From: Candidatus Pullilachnospira intestinigallinarum
GTDB taxonomy: Bacteria > Bacillota > Clostridia > Lachnospirales > Lachnospiraceae
DNA: 41,560 bases
Reading direction: 5' to 3'
NCBI GenBank assembly: GCA_018711275.1
Contig: DVIN01000039.1
Location: 1 to 41,560, forward strand
Both the position numbers and the translations under genes were made by a program. This document shows, in pieces, positions 8,122-16,398 of this stretch. Positions within the stretch are counted from its first letter, which is position 1, and each line of letters starts with the position of its first letter. The notes beneath the pieces are model-generated. The model did not search any database and had not been told where the DNA came from. It saw only the letters and a program-made list of their open reading frames with translations.

Positions 8122-9036
8122 ATGAAAAAGAAAGTAATCAGTGTGCTGCTGGCGGCAGCGATGGTGTCAACGGTATTTGCGGGCTGTGGTTCCGGAGATT
8201 CCAGGGATTCTTCTTCGGATGCTTCCCAGGAGAGCAGCGCCGAAGAGAGCGGAACCGATGAGAGTGCGGATGCGGGAGCAGACGCAGAGACAGAAGAGAC
8301 CTCATCTGCGGAGCCGGACACCACCTATGGAACCAATCAGGAAGGAAAGTTTGTGGTGGGCTTTGACCAGGAATTCCCGCCCATGGGATTTGTGGGGGAT
8401 GACGGAGAGTACACCGGCTTCGACCTGGCGCTGGCAGCCGAGGTGGCTTCCCGGCTGGATCTGGAATTTGTGCCTCAGCCCATCAGCTGGGACGCCAAGG
8501 ATATGGAACTGTCCTCCGGAACCATCGACTGCATCTGGAACGGTTTTACCATCAACGGAAGAGAGGATGACTACACCTTTTCCGATCCCTATCTGGATAA
8601 TCGGCAGGTGTTCGTGGTGAACTCCGATTCCGATATTCAGTCTCCTGCGGATCTGGCGGGAAAGATTGTGGAAGTGCAGGCAGATTCCTCCGCGGAGGCG
8701 GCGCTCAATGACAACACGGAGCTTTCCGGTTCTTTCGGAACCCTGCAGACCGTGCCGGATTATAATACGGCCATGATGGATCTGGAGCAGGGCGCTGTGG
8801 ACGCCATTGCCATGGATGAAGTGGTGGCGGCTTATCAGATTCAGAGCCGGGAAAGTCAGTTCCGGATTCTGGATGAGGAGATTTCCTCTGAGGAGTATGC
8901 CATCGGATTTCTGAAGGGAAATGAGAAGCTGAGAGACAACGTACAGAAGGTCCTGCAGGAGATGGCGGATGACGGAACCATGGCGGAGATTTCCACCGAG
9001 TGGTTTGGCTCCGACATTACCACTTTCGCGAAATAA
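8122..9036 (+). CDS. polar amino-acid ABC transporter substrate-binding lipoprotein
   Basis: A 304-aa family 3 extracellular solute-binding protein. The signal peptide MKKKVISVLLAAAMVSTVFA ends in a lipobox, with the lipidated Cys at C22. An acidic Ser/Glu/Asp linker of about 50 residues follows and tethers the binding domain to the membrane. The domain starts at FVVGFDQEFPPMGF and has the usual FDLALAAEV, GTIDCIWNGFTING and YTFSDPYL blocks. It delivers a polar amino acid to the permease and ATPase encoded just downstream. The exact ligand cannot be read from the sequence. The start ATG is preceded by AGGAAGGATG. Confidence 0.9.
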   Translation: MKKKVISVLLAAAMVSTVFAGCGSGDSRDSSSDASQESSAEESGTDESADAGADAETEETSSAEPDTTYGTNQEGKFVVGFDQEFPPMGFVGDDGEYTGFDLALAAEVASRLDLEFVPQPISWDAKDMELSSGTIDCIWNGFTINGREDDYTFSDPYLDNRQVFVVNSDSDIQSPADLAGKIVEVQADSSAEAALNDNTELSGSFGTLQTVPDYNTAMMDLEQGAVDAIAMDEVVAAYQIQSRESQFRILDEEISSEEYAIGFLKGNEKLRDNVQKVLQEMADDGTMAEISTEWFGSDITTFAK

Positions 9037-9084
9037 CAGAGAATACACCCGGCGGCAGGATGCGGCCGGGATGGGAGGATACAT

Positions 9085-9735
9085 ATGACACTGGTTGAGA
9101 TTTTTCAGCAGCTGCTGCCCGGTATGGGAAGATCGGTGGGGATTTTTTTCTGCACCCTGGTGCTTTCCCTTCCGCTGGGACTGCTGGTGGCTTTCGGAAG
9201 AATGAGCAGAATCCGGGTGGTGCAGCTGATATTCAAGGCGTACATCTCTATTATGAGAGGAACGCCGCTGATGCTTCAGCTGATGGTAGTGTACTTTGGA
9301 CCCTACTTCATTTTCGGTATCCGGATCACGGACAGCTACCGGCTGTATGCGGTGCTGATCGCCTTTGCCATCAACTACGCCGCCTACTTTGCCGAGATTT
9401 ACCGGGGTGGCATCGAGTCCATGCCTCTGGGACAGTATGAGGCGGCTCAGCTTCTTGGTTACACAAAGACCCAGACATTTTTCCGGATTATTCTTCCTCA
9501 GGTCATCAAGCGGATCCTTCCTTCGGTGACCAACGAGGTGATTACGCTGGTAAAAGATACCTCTCTTTCTTTTGCCATCGCTTATCTGGAGATGTTCACC
9601 ATGGCCAAGGCGCTGGCTGCGGCTCAAAGAAGCGTACTTCCGTACATCGCCGCCGCCATTTTCTACTATGTGTTCAATCTGCTGGTGGCGGTGATTATGG
9701 AGAAGGCAGAGAAGAAGTTAGCGTACTATCGATAG
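9085..9735 (+). CDS. polar amino-acid ABC transporter permease
   Basis: A 216-aa HisM/GlnP-type inner-membrane permease with about five hydrophobic segments. The family signature loop that contacts the ATPase is intact: AYFAEIYRGGIESMPLGQYE followed by AAQLLGYTKTQTFFRIILPQ. The conserved MRGTPLMLQL segment is also present. It lies 48 nt after the binding-protein gene and 12 nt before the ATPase gene. A single permease gene means it probably works as a homodimer. The RBS is GGGAGG, upstream of the ATG. Confidence 0.93.
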   Translation: MTLVEIFQQLLPGMGRSVGIFFCTLVLSLPLGLLVAFGRMSRIRVVQLIFKAYISIMRGTPLMLQLMVVYFGPYFIFGIRITDSYRLYAVLIAFAINYAAYFAEIYRGGIESMPLGQYEAAQLLGYTKTQTFFRIILPQVIKRILPSVTNEVITLVKDTSLSFAIAYLEMFTMAKALAAAQRSVLPYIAAAIFYYVFNLLVAVIMEKAEKKLAYYR

Positions 9736-9747
9736 GAGAAGGCTGTT

Positions 9748-10506
9748 ATGAATTTGCTGGAAATGACTCATATTCAAAAATCCTTTGACGGGGTTCCGGT
9801 GCTGAAAGATATTTCCCTTTCCGTAAAGCAGGGAGAGGTGCTGTCCATCATCGGTCCTTCCGGTTCCGGAAAATCCACGCTTCTTCGGTGCGCCGCCATG
9901 CTGGAAACCATCGATGGGGGCGAGATCCGCTATCTGGACCGGAAAGCCGCCTGGATGGAAAATGGAAAGCCCACAGGCCCCAAAGGAAAAGAAAAGAAGG
10001 AGATCCAGTCGTATTTCGGACTGGTATTTCAGAGCTTTAACCTGTTTCCGCATTATTCGGTGATCCGCAATATCACGGATGCACCCATCCATGTGCAGAA
10101 GAGGAATAAAGAGGAGGCTTATCAGGAAGCCCGCAGTCTGCTGGAAAGAATGGGACTGGCGGATAAAGAGGACGCGTATCCCTATCAGCTGTCCGGCGGC
10201 CAGTGTCAGCGGGTGGCCATCGCCCGGGCCCTTGCCTTAAACCCGAAGATTCTGTTCTTTGACGAGCCCACCTCCGCCCTGGATCCGGAGCTGACCGGCG
10301 AGGTGCTGAAGGTGATCCGGTCCCTGGCGGATCTGGATATCACCATGGTGATTGTCACCCATGAGATGGAATTTGCCAGAAATATTTCCGACCGGATTAT
10401 TTTCATGGACAAGGGCGTCATCGAGGTGCAGGGAACGCCGGATGAGGTGTTTCAGGCAGAACACACAAGAATGCGGGAATTTTTGGGGAAAATTCATCAG
10501 AACTGA
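9748..10506 (+). CDS. polar amino-acid ABC transporter ATP-binding protein
   Basis: A 252-aa ABC ATPase of the GlnQ/HisP group. Walker A is GPSGSGKST, the signature is LSGGQCQRVAIARALA, Walker B is ILFFDEPTSALDP, and the switch histidine lies in VTHEMEFA. A small lysine-rich insert after the first beta sheet (around KPTGPKGKEKKE) is a mild deviation from GlnQ. It is the last gene of the importer operon and is followed at once by the hairpin terminator at 10541-10579. Confidence 0.93.
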   Translation: MNLLEMTHIQKSFDGVPVLKDISLSVKQGEVLSIIGPSGSGKSTLLRCAAMLETIDGGEIRYLDRKAAWMENGKPTGPKGKEKKEIQSYFGLVFQSFNLFPHYSVIRNITDAPIHVQKRNKEEAYQEARSLLERMGLADKEDAYPYQLSGGQCQRVAIARALALNPKILFFDEPTSALDPELTGEVLKVIRSLADLDITMVIVTHEMEFARNISDRIIFMDKGVIEVQGTPDEVFQAEHTRMREFLGKIHQN

Positions 10507-10508
10507 GC

Positions 10509-10537
10509 TTGCGTTTCCCCAGGGTTTCGTATATAAT
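10509..10537 (+). promoter_or_regulatory. candidate promoter of purC-purB
   Basis: TTGCGT (10509-10514), a 17-bp spacer and TATAAT (10532-10537). The predicted start falls at about 10543-10545, inside the left arm of the next hairpin. No better promoter is seen between there and purC, so purC transcription probably has to pass that terminator. Confidence 0.45.
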
Positions 10538-10540
10538 TTT

Positions 10541-10579
10541 AGCGTACAGTGGCGTTTGTCTCTGTACGCTGTTTTTTTT
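10541..10579 (+). terminator. intrinsic terminator/attenuator before purC
   Basis: AGCGTACAG (10541-10549) pairs with CTGTACGCT (10562-10570), followed by G and eight T (10572-10579). It ends the ABC operon 35 nt after its stop. Because a TATAAT lies only 4 nt upstream, it may also attenuate purC. Confidence 0.85.
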
Positions 10580-10647
10580 GTTCTCAGGGAACTGCGTTTC
10601 CGTGAGGCAAAGGCATTTAAAATCTAAGGAAGAAAGGTGTCAGACTC

Positions 10648-11358
10648 ATGAAAAAATTGGAACAGCTGTATGAAGGAAAAGCAAAGAAAGTATTTGCGAC
10701 GGATGTGGACGGCGTGGTAATCGTGGATTACAAAGATGACGCCACCGCGTTCAACGGAGAGAAGAAAGGAACCATCACCGGTAAGGGTGTGGTGAACAAC
10801 CGCATGACCAACTATGTATTCCAGCAGCTTGAGAAGGTTGGTGTTCCCACCCATTTTGTGGAGGAACTGTCTGACCGAGAGACAGCCGTAAAGAAAGTGG
10901 ATATCGTTCCCCTGGAAGTGATTGTCCGCAACGTGGCTGCCGGAAGCTTTTCCAAACGCATGGGCGTGGAGGAAGGAAAACAGCTGCTCTGCCCCATTCT
11001 GGAGTTCAGTTACAAGGATGACGCGCTGGGTGATCCCTTCATCAACGATGACTATGCGCTGGCTCTGGGACTGGCCACACAGGAAGAGATTGATACCATC
11101 AAAGCATATACCCGTAAAATCAACGAGTTCCTGAAGGAGTATTTCCTGAATGCCGGTATGAAACTGATCGACTTCAAGATCGAGTTTGGAAAGCTGCCGG
11201 ACGGAACCATCATTCTGGCAGACGAGATTTCTCCGGATACCTGCCGTCTGTGGGATGTGAACACCAACGAGAAGCTGGACAAGGACCGTTTCAGAAGAGA
11301 TCTGGGCAACGTGGAAGAGGCCTACAACGAGGTCTTCAAACGCCTGGGTCTTGCATAA
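10648..11358 (+). CDS. purC: SAICAR synthetase
   Basis: Phosphoribosylaminoimidazole-succinocarboxamide synthase, 236 aa, full length for the bacterial family. It joins aspartate to CAIR using ATP in step 8 of IMP synthesis. Recognised blocks are YEGKAKKVF at the N-terminus, the [10 protein letters not shown] loop, [10 protein letters not shown] and [16 protein letters not shown]. The ATG follows AGGAAGAAAGGTG. It forms an operon with purB, which begins 10 nt after the purC stop; the pair act in consecutive reactions. Confidence 0.97.
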   Translation: MKKLEQLYEGKAKKVFATDVDGVVIVDYKDDATAFNGEKKGTITGKGVVNNRMTNYVFQQLEKVGVPTHFVEELSDRETAVKKVDIVPLEVIVRNVAAGSFSKRMGVEEGKQLLCPILEFSYKDDALGDPFINDDYALALGLATQEEIDTIKAYTRKINEFLKEYFLNAGMKLIDFKIEFGKLPDGTIILADEISPDTCRLWDVNTNEKLDKDRFRRDLGNVEEAYNEVFKRLGLA

Positions 11359-11368
11359 GGAGACTGCC

Positions 11369-12802
11369 ATGAGTACAGACAGATATGTAAGCCCGCTGTC
11401 CGAGCGGTATGCCAGCAGGGAGATGCAGTATATCTTCTCTCCGGACAAGAAGTTCCGCACCTGGAGGAGACTGTGGATTGCCCTGGCAGAGACGGAAAAA
11501 GAGCTGGGTCTGAATATTACCCAGGAGCAGATTGACGAACTGAAAGCCCATGCGGACGACATTAACTACGACGTGGCCAAAGAGCGGGAACGCCTGGTGC
11601 GCCACGATGTGATGTCCCATGTATACGCCTACGGGGTGCAGTGTCCCAAGGCAAAGGGCATCATCCATCTGGGCGCCACCTCCTGTTATGTGGGAGATAA
11701 CACGGACATCATTGTGATGACCGAGGCCCTGAAACTGGTGAGAAAGAAACTGGTGAACGTGATTGCCGAGCTGGCAAAGTTCGCCCGGGAGTATAAGGAA
11801 CTGCCTACCCTGGCGTTTACCCATTTCCAGCCGGCCCAGCCCACCACTGTGGGAAAGAGAGCCACCCTGTGGATGCAGGAGTTCATGCTGGATCTGGAGG
11901 ATCTGGAGTATGTGATCAGTACCATGAAGCTGCTGGGAAGCAAGGGAACCACCGGTACCCAGGCCAGCTTCCTGGAACTGTTTGACGGCGATCAGGAGAC
12001 CATCGACAAGATCGATCCCATGATTGCCGAGAAGATGGGATTCAAGGAGTGCTATCCCGTATCCGGACAGACGTATTCCCGCAAGGTGGATACCCGGGTG
12101 CTGAACGTGCTGGCAGGCATCGCCGCCAGCGCTCACAAGTTCTCCAACGATATCCGTCTCCTTCAGCACCTGAAGGAAGTGGAAGAGCCCTTTGAGAAGA
12201 ACCAGATCGGTTCCTCCGCCATGGCTTATAAGAGAAATCCCATGAGAAGCGAGCGGATTGCCTCCCTGTCCCGCTATGTGATGGTGGATGCGCTGAATCC
12301 GGCTATCACCTCCGCTACCCAGTGGTTTGAGCGGACCCTGGATGATTCCGCCAACAAGCGTCTTTCCATTCCGGAAGGATTTCTGGCCATCGACGGTATC
12401 CTGGATCTGTGCCTGAATGTGGTTGACGGCCTGGTGGTATATCCCAAAGTGATTGAGAAGCATCTGCGGGCGGAGTTGCCCTTCATGGCCACCGAGAACA
12501 TCATGATGGATGCGGTAAAGGCCGGCGGAGACCGTCAGGAGCTGCATGAGCGGATCCGTGAGCTGTCCATGGAGGCGGCTAAAACGGTGAAGGCGGAAGG
12601 AAAGGACAACAATCTGCTGGAGCTGATCGCTGCGGATCCTGCTTTCAATCTGAGTCTGGAGGATCTGGAAAAGTCCATGGAGCCCTCCCGCTATACGGGA
12701 AGAGCGGCCGTGCAGGTGGATGCGTTCCTGAAAAACGTCGTCGATCCCATGCTGGAGAGCCACAAGGATCTGCTGGGTATGACGGCGGAAATCAACGTGT
12801 GA
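11369..12802 (+). CDS. purB: adenylosuccinate lyase, eukaryote-like form
   Basis: A 477-aa fumarase/aspartase-superfamily lyase that releases fumarate from SAICAR and from adenylosuccinate. The superfamily signature is [15 protein letters not shown], with the catalytic-loop serines; [10 protein letters not shown] and [13 protein letters not shown] are also present. The length and wording ([46 protein letters not shown]) resemble animal ADSL more than the about 430-aa Bacillus PurB, judged from memory of the human sequence. The start ATG has AAGGAGA 6 nt upstream. It is followed by a strong terminator at 12852. Confidence 0.96.
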   Translation: MSTDRYVSPLSERYASREMQYIFSPDKKFRTWRRLWIALAETEKELGLNITQEQIDELKAHADDINYDVAKERERLVRHDVMSHVYAYGVQCPKAKGIIHLGATSCYVGDNTDIIVMTEALKLVRKKLVNVIAELAKFAREYKELPTLAFTHFQPAQPTTVGKRATLWMQEFMLDLEDLEYVISTMKLLGSKGTTGTQASFLELFDGDQETIDKIDPMIAEKMGFKECYPVSGQTYSRKVDTRVLNVLAGIAASAHKFSNDIRLLQHLKEVEEPFEKNQIGSSAMAYKRNPMRSERIASLSRYVMVDALNPAITSATQWFERTLDDSANKRLSIPEGFLAIDGILDLCLNVVDGLVVYPKVIEKHLRAELPFMATENIMMDAVKAGGDRQELHERIRELSMEAAKTVKAEGKDNNLLELIAADPAFNLSLEDLEKSMEPSRYTGRAAVQVDAFLKNVVDPMLESHKDLLGMTAEINV

Positions 12803-12851
12803 TTTTCCATTTTGTCAGGAAAACAGAACAGAAGAAAAACGTATGGAAATT

Positions 12852-12883
12852 CCCCGGGGTGTGCCAGTTATCCCCGGGGTTTT
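12852..12883 (+). terminator. terminator of purC-purB
   Basis: CCCCGGGG (12852-12859) and CCCCGGGG (12872-12879) form an 8-bp stem with a 12-nt loop, followed by TTTTGTTTC. It lies 49 nt past the purB stop. Confidence 0.85.
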
Positions 12884-12953
12884 GTTTCTTGTGTGACAGG
12901 AAAGCAGAAAGGCGGAACTGCCGTATTCCTTTGAAAATTCCGCAAGGAAAGAA

Positions 12954-13006
12954 TTGTAATTCTCCGCGTCATTTGGTACAATAGCCACATGGGTGGCTAT
13001 TGTACC
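12954..13006 (+). promoter_or_regulatory. candidate promoter overlapped by a 14-bp perfect dyad
   Basis: TTGTAA (12954-12959), a 17-bp spacer and TACAAT (12977-12982) make a fair sigma-A promoter. The -10 sits inside the left arm of a perfect inverted repeat, GGTACAATAGCCAC (12975-12988) and GTGGCTATTGTACC (12993-13006), with the loop ATGG. The dyad covers roughly -14 to +17, the usual place for a repressor operator. As RNA, the right arm alone would be transcribed. It is a possible distal promoter for purA. Confidence 0.5.
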
Positions 13007-13048
13007 TGTGTATAAGCGATTTCTGCCAAACCGCAGAAGGCCGCTGTA

Positions 13049-13121
13049 TATCTGCCGGAGACACTATGAGAGCGAAGCGATCATAGTACAAAAAGAAAGT
13101 AGTGTGTCAGATCGGCGGATA
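13049..13121. repeat. fold-back element with an AGCGAAGCGA core (copy A)
   Basis: The outer arms TATCTGCCG (13049-13057) and CGGCGGATA (13113-13121) match at 8 of 9 positions. The next arms GAGACACTA (13058-13066) and TAGTGTGTC (13100-13108) also match at 8 of 9. Inside, ACTATGA/TCATAGT (13063-13069/13081-13087) can pair perfectly around the core AGCGAAGCGA (13071-13080). A second element with the same core and a CGGCGGAT right end lies at 28609-28672. No coding potential is seen. Confidence 0.55.
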
Positions 13122-13176
13122 CTTATTATCATTATTTATAATTGAGTTTAATTTATAAGTAATAATAAGTTTTTCT
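13121..13176 (+). terminator. AT-rich hairpin with T run upstream of purA
   Basis: ACTTATTAT (13121-13129) pairs with ATAATAAGT (13162-13170), with further A/T pairing inside and TTTTCTT after it. It could stop read-through from upstream or attenuate a transcript starting near 12989. The hairpin is long but only A/T-paired, so its strength is uncertain. Confidence 0.5.
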
Positions 13177-13198
13177 TATAAGAAAGCTGTGTTATAAT
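13170..13198 (+). promoter_or_regulatory. candidate proximal purA promoter
   Basis: TATAAT at 13193-13198 has only a weak T-rich -35 (TTTTTC, 17-bp spacing) that overlaps the T run of the preceding hairpin. The expected start near 13205 gives a leader of about 40 nt. It is supported mainly by the perfect -10 box. Confidence 0.4.
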
Positions 13199-13245
13199 AA
13201 TCGCGTAGAAGTTTTACGATAATGAACCGATCAGGAGGTAACCAA

Positions 13246-14520
13246 ATGATTAAAGCTGTTGTTGGAGCAAACTGGGGAGATGAAGGAAAGGGGAAGATCA
13301 CGGATATGCTGGCCAAGGAGGCCGACATCATCGTGCGTTTTCAGGGCGGAGCCAATGCGGGTCATACCATCGTCAACGATTATGGAAAGTTTGCGCTGCA
13401 TACCCTGCCGTCCGGTGTGTTTTACAATCATACCACCAGCGTGATTGGCAATGGCGTGGCGCTGAACGTGCCGAAGCTGTTTGAGGAGATCCAGAGTATT
13501 GTGGAAAAGGGAGTCCCCATGCCGAAGATCCTGGTTTCCGACAGAGCGCAGATGGTGATGTCCTATCATATATTATTCGATCAGTATGAGGAGGAACGGC
13601 TGGGCGGCAAGTCCTTTGGATCCACCAAGTCCGGTATTGCGCCCTTCTATTCTGATAAGTTCGCAAAGATCGGTTTTCAGGTCAGCGAGCTGTTTGACGA
13701 GGAGGCGCTGAAAGAAAAGGTGGAGCGGATCTGTGTGACGAAGAACGTGCTGCTGGAGCACCTGTACCACAAACCGCTGCTGAAGCCGGAGGAGATCTTT
13801 GAGGAGCTGATGAGCTATAAGAAGATGGTGGAACCGTATGTATGCGACGTATCCCTGTATCTTTGGAATGCTCTGAAAGAGGGAAAGGAGATTCTGCTGG
13901 AGGGCCAGCTGGGTTCCCTGAAGGATCCGGATCATGGTATTTATCCCATGGTAACTTCTTCTTCCACGCTGGCGGGCTACGGAGCCATCGGAGCCGGTGT
14001 TCCGCCTTATGAGATCAAGAAGATTGTTACCGTCTGCAAAGCGTATTCCAGCGCCGTGGGAGCCGGAGCCTTTGTTTCCGAGATCTTCGGCGAGGAAGCC
14101 GATGAACTGCGCCGCCGGGGAGGTGACGGAGGCGAGTATGGAGCTACCACGGGCCGCCCCAGAAGAATGGGATGGTTTGACGCTGTGGCATCCAGATACG
14201 GCTGCCGGATCCAGGGAACCACAGATGTGGCGTTTACGGTTCTGGATGTGCTGGGCTACCTGGATGAGATCCCCGTATGCGTGGGCTACGAGATCGATGG
14301 AAAAGTAACCACAGATTTCCCCACCACCTCTCTGCTGGAGAAGGCAAAACCGGTATACGAGACACTTCCCGGCTGGAAATGCGATATCCGCGGGATTAAG
14401 AAATACGAGGATCTGCCGGAAAACTGCCGGAAGTATATCGAATTTGTGGAGGAAAAGATCGGATTTCCCATCACCATGATTTCCAATGGACCGGGAAGAG
14501 ATGATATTATTTATCGCTGA
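13246..14520 (+). CDS. purA: adenylosuccinate synthetase
   Basis: A 424-aa GTP-dependent ligase that joins IMP and aspartate, the first committed step to AMP. The P-loop-like GANWGDEGKGK starts at about residue 6, with the catalytic Asp in WGDEGKGK and the His in GGANAGHTIV. The later block GATTGRPRRMGWFD is also present. The start ATG at 13246 has AGGAGG 8 nt upstream; an in-frame ATG at 13222 has no RBS and would add eight non-family residues. It is monocistronic, flanked by the structured intergenic region and the terminator at 14547. PurB, encoded upstream, acts on its product. Confidence 0.97.
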   Translation: MIKAVVGANWGDEGKGKITDMLAKEADIIVRFQGGANAGHTIVNDYGKFALHTLPSGVFYNHTTSVIGNGVALNVPKLFEEIQSIVEKGVPMPKILVSDRAQMVMSYHILFDQYEEERLGGKSFGSTKSGIAPFYSDKFAKIGFQVSELFDEEALKEKVERICVTKNVLLEHLYHKPLLKPEEIFEELMSYKKMVEPYVCDVSLYLWNALKEGKEILLEGQLGSLKDPDHGIYPMVTSSSTLAGYGAIGAGVPPYEIKKIVTVCKAYSSAVGAGAFVSEIFGEEADELRRRGGDGGEYGATTGRPRRMGWFDAVASRYGCRIQGTTDVAFTVLDVLGYLDEIPVCVGYEIDGKVTTDFPTTSLLEKAKPVYETLPGWKCDIRGIKKYEDLPENCRKYIEFVEEKIGFPITMISNGPGRDDIIYR

Positions 14521-14546
14521 TTGAGAAAGGAATATTGGACATGAGA

Positions 14547-14580
14547 GAAAACAGTATGTGAAAGCATACTGTTTTCTTTT
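14547..14580 (+). terminator. terminator of purA
   Basis: GAAAACAGTATG (14547-14558) pairs perfectly with CATACTGTTTTC (14565-14576) around the 6-nt loop TGAAAG, followed by TTTT. Confidence 0.9.
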
Positions 14581-14589
14581 GCTTGGCAC

Positions 14590-14662
14590 GCCTGGCGGCG
14601 CATGTTTCTTAAGGGGACAGGTCCCGAATCCGCCCGGTAGCGGGAAGAACATAGCCGAAGGC
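14590..14662. other. compact branched fold between purA and purF
   Basis: Nested helices can be drawn by eye. These are GCC/GGC (14590-14592/14660-14662), CGG/CCG (14596-14598/14655-14657) and ATGTTTCTT/AAGAACAT (14602-14610/14645-14652). They enclose two small hairpins, GGGA/TCCC (14614-14617/14622-14625) and CCGC/GCGG (14630-14633/14640-14643). It lies between the converging purA and purF genes. It could be a small RNA, a processed 3' UTR or another dispersed fold-back element. No promoter is seen directly upstream on either strand. Confidence 0.4.
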
Positions 14663-14718
14663 AAGAATTTGATTTGCAGGCACGTTCAAATATCCCAAAG
14701 TAAAAAGGCCGAAACGAT

Positions 14719-14758
14719 AAAAAAGCGGCAGACACCGGGGATACCCCGATGTCTGCCG
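14719..14758 (-). terminator. terminator of glnN-purF
   Basis: CGGCAGACACCGGGG (14726-14740) and CCCCGATGTCTGCCG (14744-14758) form a 15-bp stem with one A-C mismatch. On the minus strand it is followed by C and six T. It lies 178 nt past the purF stop. Confidence 0.85.
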
Positions 14759-14855
14759 TATTACACGCCTGCCTGGGTGTGAATGTTTTAGGAATAAGGA
14801 TCTGCTCCGGCAGCGCCGAAACAGGAGAAGGAAAGAGGGCAGGGTGTAAATAGGC

Positions 14856-14892
14856 AACGGCGCGTACTTCCTTCCGGAAAATACGCGCCGTT
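14856..14892. other. hairpin downstream of purF without a T run
   Basis: AACGGCGCGTA (14856-14866) pairs perfectly with TACGCGCCGTT (14882-14892). Neither side has a T tract. It probably protects the 3' end of the purF mRNA or helps the stronger terminator at 14719-14758. I see no gene between 14581 and 14935. Confidence 0.5.
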
Positions 14893-14935
14893 ACGTAAGA
14901 AAAATGTGATGTATGTAATCGGGAATGATCCGCGA

Positions 14936-16384
14936 TTACCGGTTTTCCACGTCCATGGGATACTGTCCGTCAAAACATGCGCGGCACAGGGGAAGCTCTC
15001 CCACCATGGACTGCAGATCCTGGATTTTCATATAACCCAGAGAGTCTGCTCCGATCAGCTGCCGGATTTCCTCTTCTGTGTGAGAGGAGGCGATCAGCTG
15101 CCGGTTGGACGGAATATCCGTCCCGAAGTAACAGGGATGAAGAAACGGCGGAGAACAGATCCGCACATGGACGCTTTTGGCGCCCGCCTGTTTCAGAAGA
15201 TGAATCAGATTGGCGATGGTGGTACCGCGGACGATGGAATCATCCACCAGTACCAGGCGCTTCCCGCGTACGGCCGCCTCCAGGACGCTCAGTTTTACCC
15301 GAACGCTGGCTTCCCGTTCCTTCTGGGTGGGCTTGATGAAAGTTCTGCCCACATAACTGTTTTTATAGAAAGCCAGACCAAAGGGGATCCCGGACTGTGC
15401 GGCATACCCCTGTGCGGCAGTGATGCCGGAATCGGGAACACCGGCCACCATATCCGCTTCCACCGGATAGGCGCGGGCAAGCGCCGCGCCGGCCCGCAGC
15501 CGTGATTCATAAACGGAGATTCCGTCGATCACACTGTCCAGTCTGGCAAAATAAATATATTCGAAAATGCAGTGCGCTCTCTGAGAGGCTGCCATCTGCA
15601 TATTGGAAGAAATACCGTCCCTGGTAATTGTAACAATTTCCCCGGGACAAATGTCTCTGACAAACTGTGCGCCGCAGGTCGCCAGCGCACAGCTTTCAGA
15701 GGCGATGATATAGGAGCTGCCCATTTTCCCCAGGCAGAGAGGGCGCAGTCCGAGAGGGTCCCGGACTCCGATTAATTTTCGGGGACTGGCGATCACCAGG
15801 CCATAAGCCCCCCGGATTCTTTCGGCCGTGCGGAGGATGGCTTCCTCCACAGACGCTGTATGCACCCTTTCCTTTGCGATACAGTAGGCGATCACCTCAG
15901 AATCCGTTGTTGTATGGAAAATTGCTCCGTCCCGCGTCAGATCCTGGCGGAGACTGTCGGTATTTACAAGATTACCGTTATGGGCCAGAGCAAGTGTTCC
16001 CTTGATATAGTTGAGAACCAGCGGCTGCGCATTGGCCAGCGTGGTCTCGCCGGTGGTGGAATAGCGGACATGGCCCACGCCGAGGTTTCCGTGAAGATGG
16101 GAGAGTGTTTCTCCGTTAAATACCTCATTAACCAGTCCCATCCCCCGGTGGACATTCATGTTTCCCTTGGGTCCCTGGGTATCACAGACCGCGATTCCGC
16201 AGGATTCCTGTCCCCGGTGCTGCAGAGCGCACAGACCATAATAGATGGACGGCGCCACGTCTGCGCCCTGCGGATCAAAGATCCCGAAAACGCCGCATTC
16301 CTCATGAAGTTTATCATCCGCAGACACCCGGCGGTTTGTCAAACCGCCGGATTTCTGCAGACGCTGTGTCTTGTCTTCTGTCAT
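14936..16384 (-). CDS. purF: amidophosphoribosyltransferase
   Basis: Glutamine PRPP amidotransferase, 482 aa, the first step of purine synthesis. The N-terminal Ntn glutaminase domain starts at C30 (EECGVFGIF) after a 29-residue stretch that would be removed as a propeptide, as in the Bacillus-type enzyme. ALQHRGQESCG and HNGNLVN are the glutaminase motifs. The PRPP loop is VLVDDSIVRGTT. C-terminal cysteines in SPPFLHPCYF and LPLCRACFDGQ fit the 4Fe-4S ligands of that type. The start ATG has AAAGGAG 9 nt upstream, lying in the 14-nt gap and last codons of the glnN gene. It is therefore co-transcribed with glutamine synthetase, its amide-donor source. Confidence 0.97.
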   Translation of the reverse strand: MTEDKTQRLQKSGGLTNRRVSADDKLHEECGVFGIFDPQGADVAPSIYYGLCALQHRGQESCGIAVCDTQGPKGNMNVHRGMGLVNEVFNGETLSHLHGNLGVGHVRYSTTGETTLANAQPLVLNYIKGTLALAHNGNLVNTDSLRQDLTRDGAIFHTTTDSEVIAYCIAKERVHTASVEEAILRTAERIRGAYGLVIASPRKLIGVRDPLGLRPLCLGKMGSSYIIASESCALATCGAQFVRDICPGEIVTITRDGISSNMQMAASQRAHCIFEYIYFARLDSVIDGISVYESRLRAGAALARAYPVEADMVAGVPDSGITAAQGYAAQSGIPFGLAFYKNSYVGRTFIKPTQKEREASVRVKLSVLEAAVRGKRLVLVDDSIVRGTTIANLIHLLKQAGAKSVHVRICSPPFLHPCYFGTDIPSNRQLIASSHTEEEIRQLIGADSLGYMKIQDLQSMVGELPLCRACFDGQYPMDVENR

Positions 16385-16398
16385 TGAATGATACTCCT

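Noticed and set aside
14523-14560. Tiny open frame ATG AGA GAA AAC AGT ATG TGA inside the purA terminator
   Set aside because: Six codons lying in the terminator stem; no conservation can be judged and the hairpin explains the sequence.
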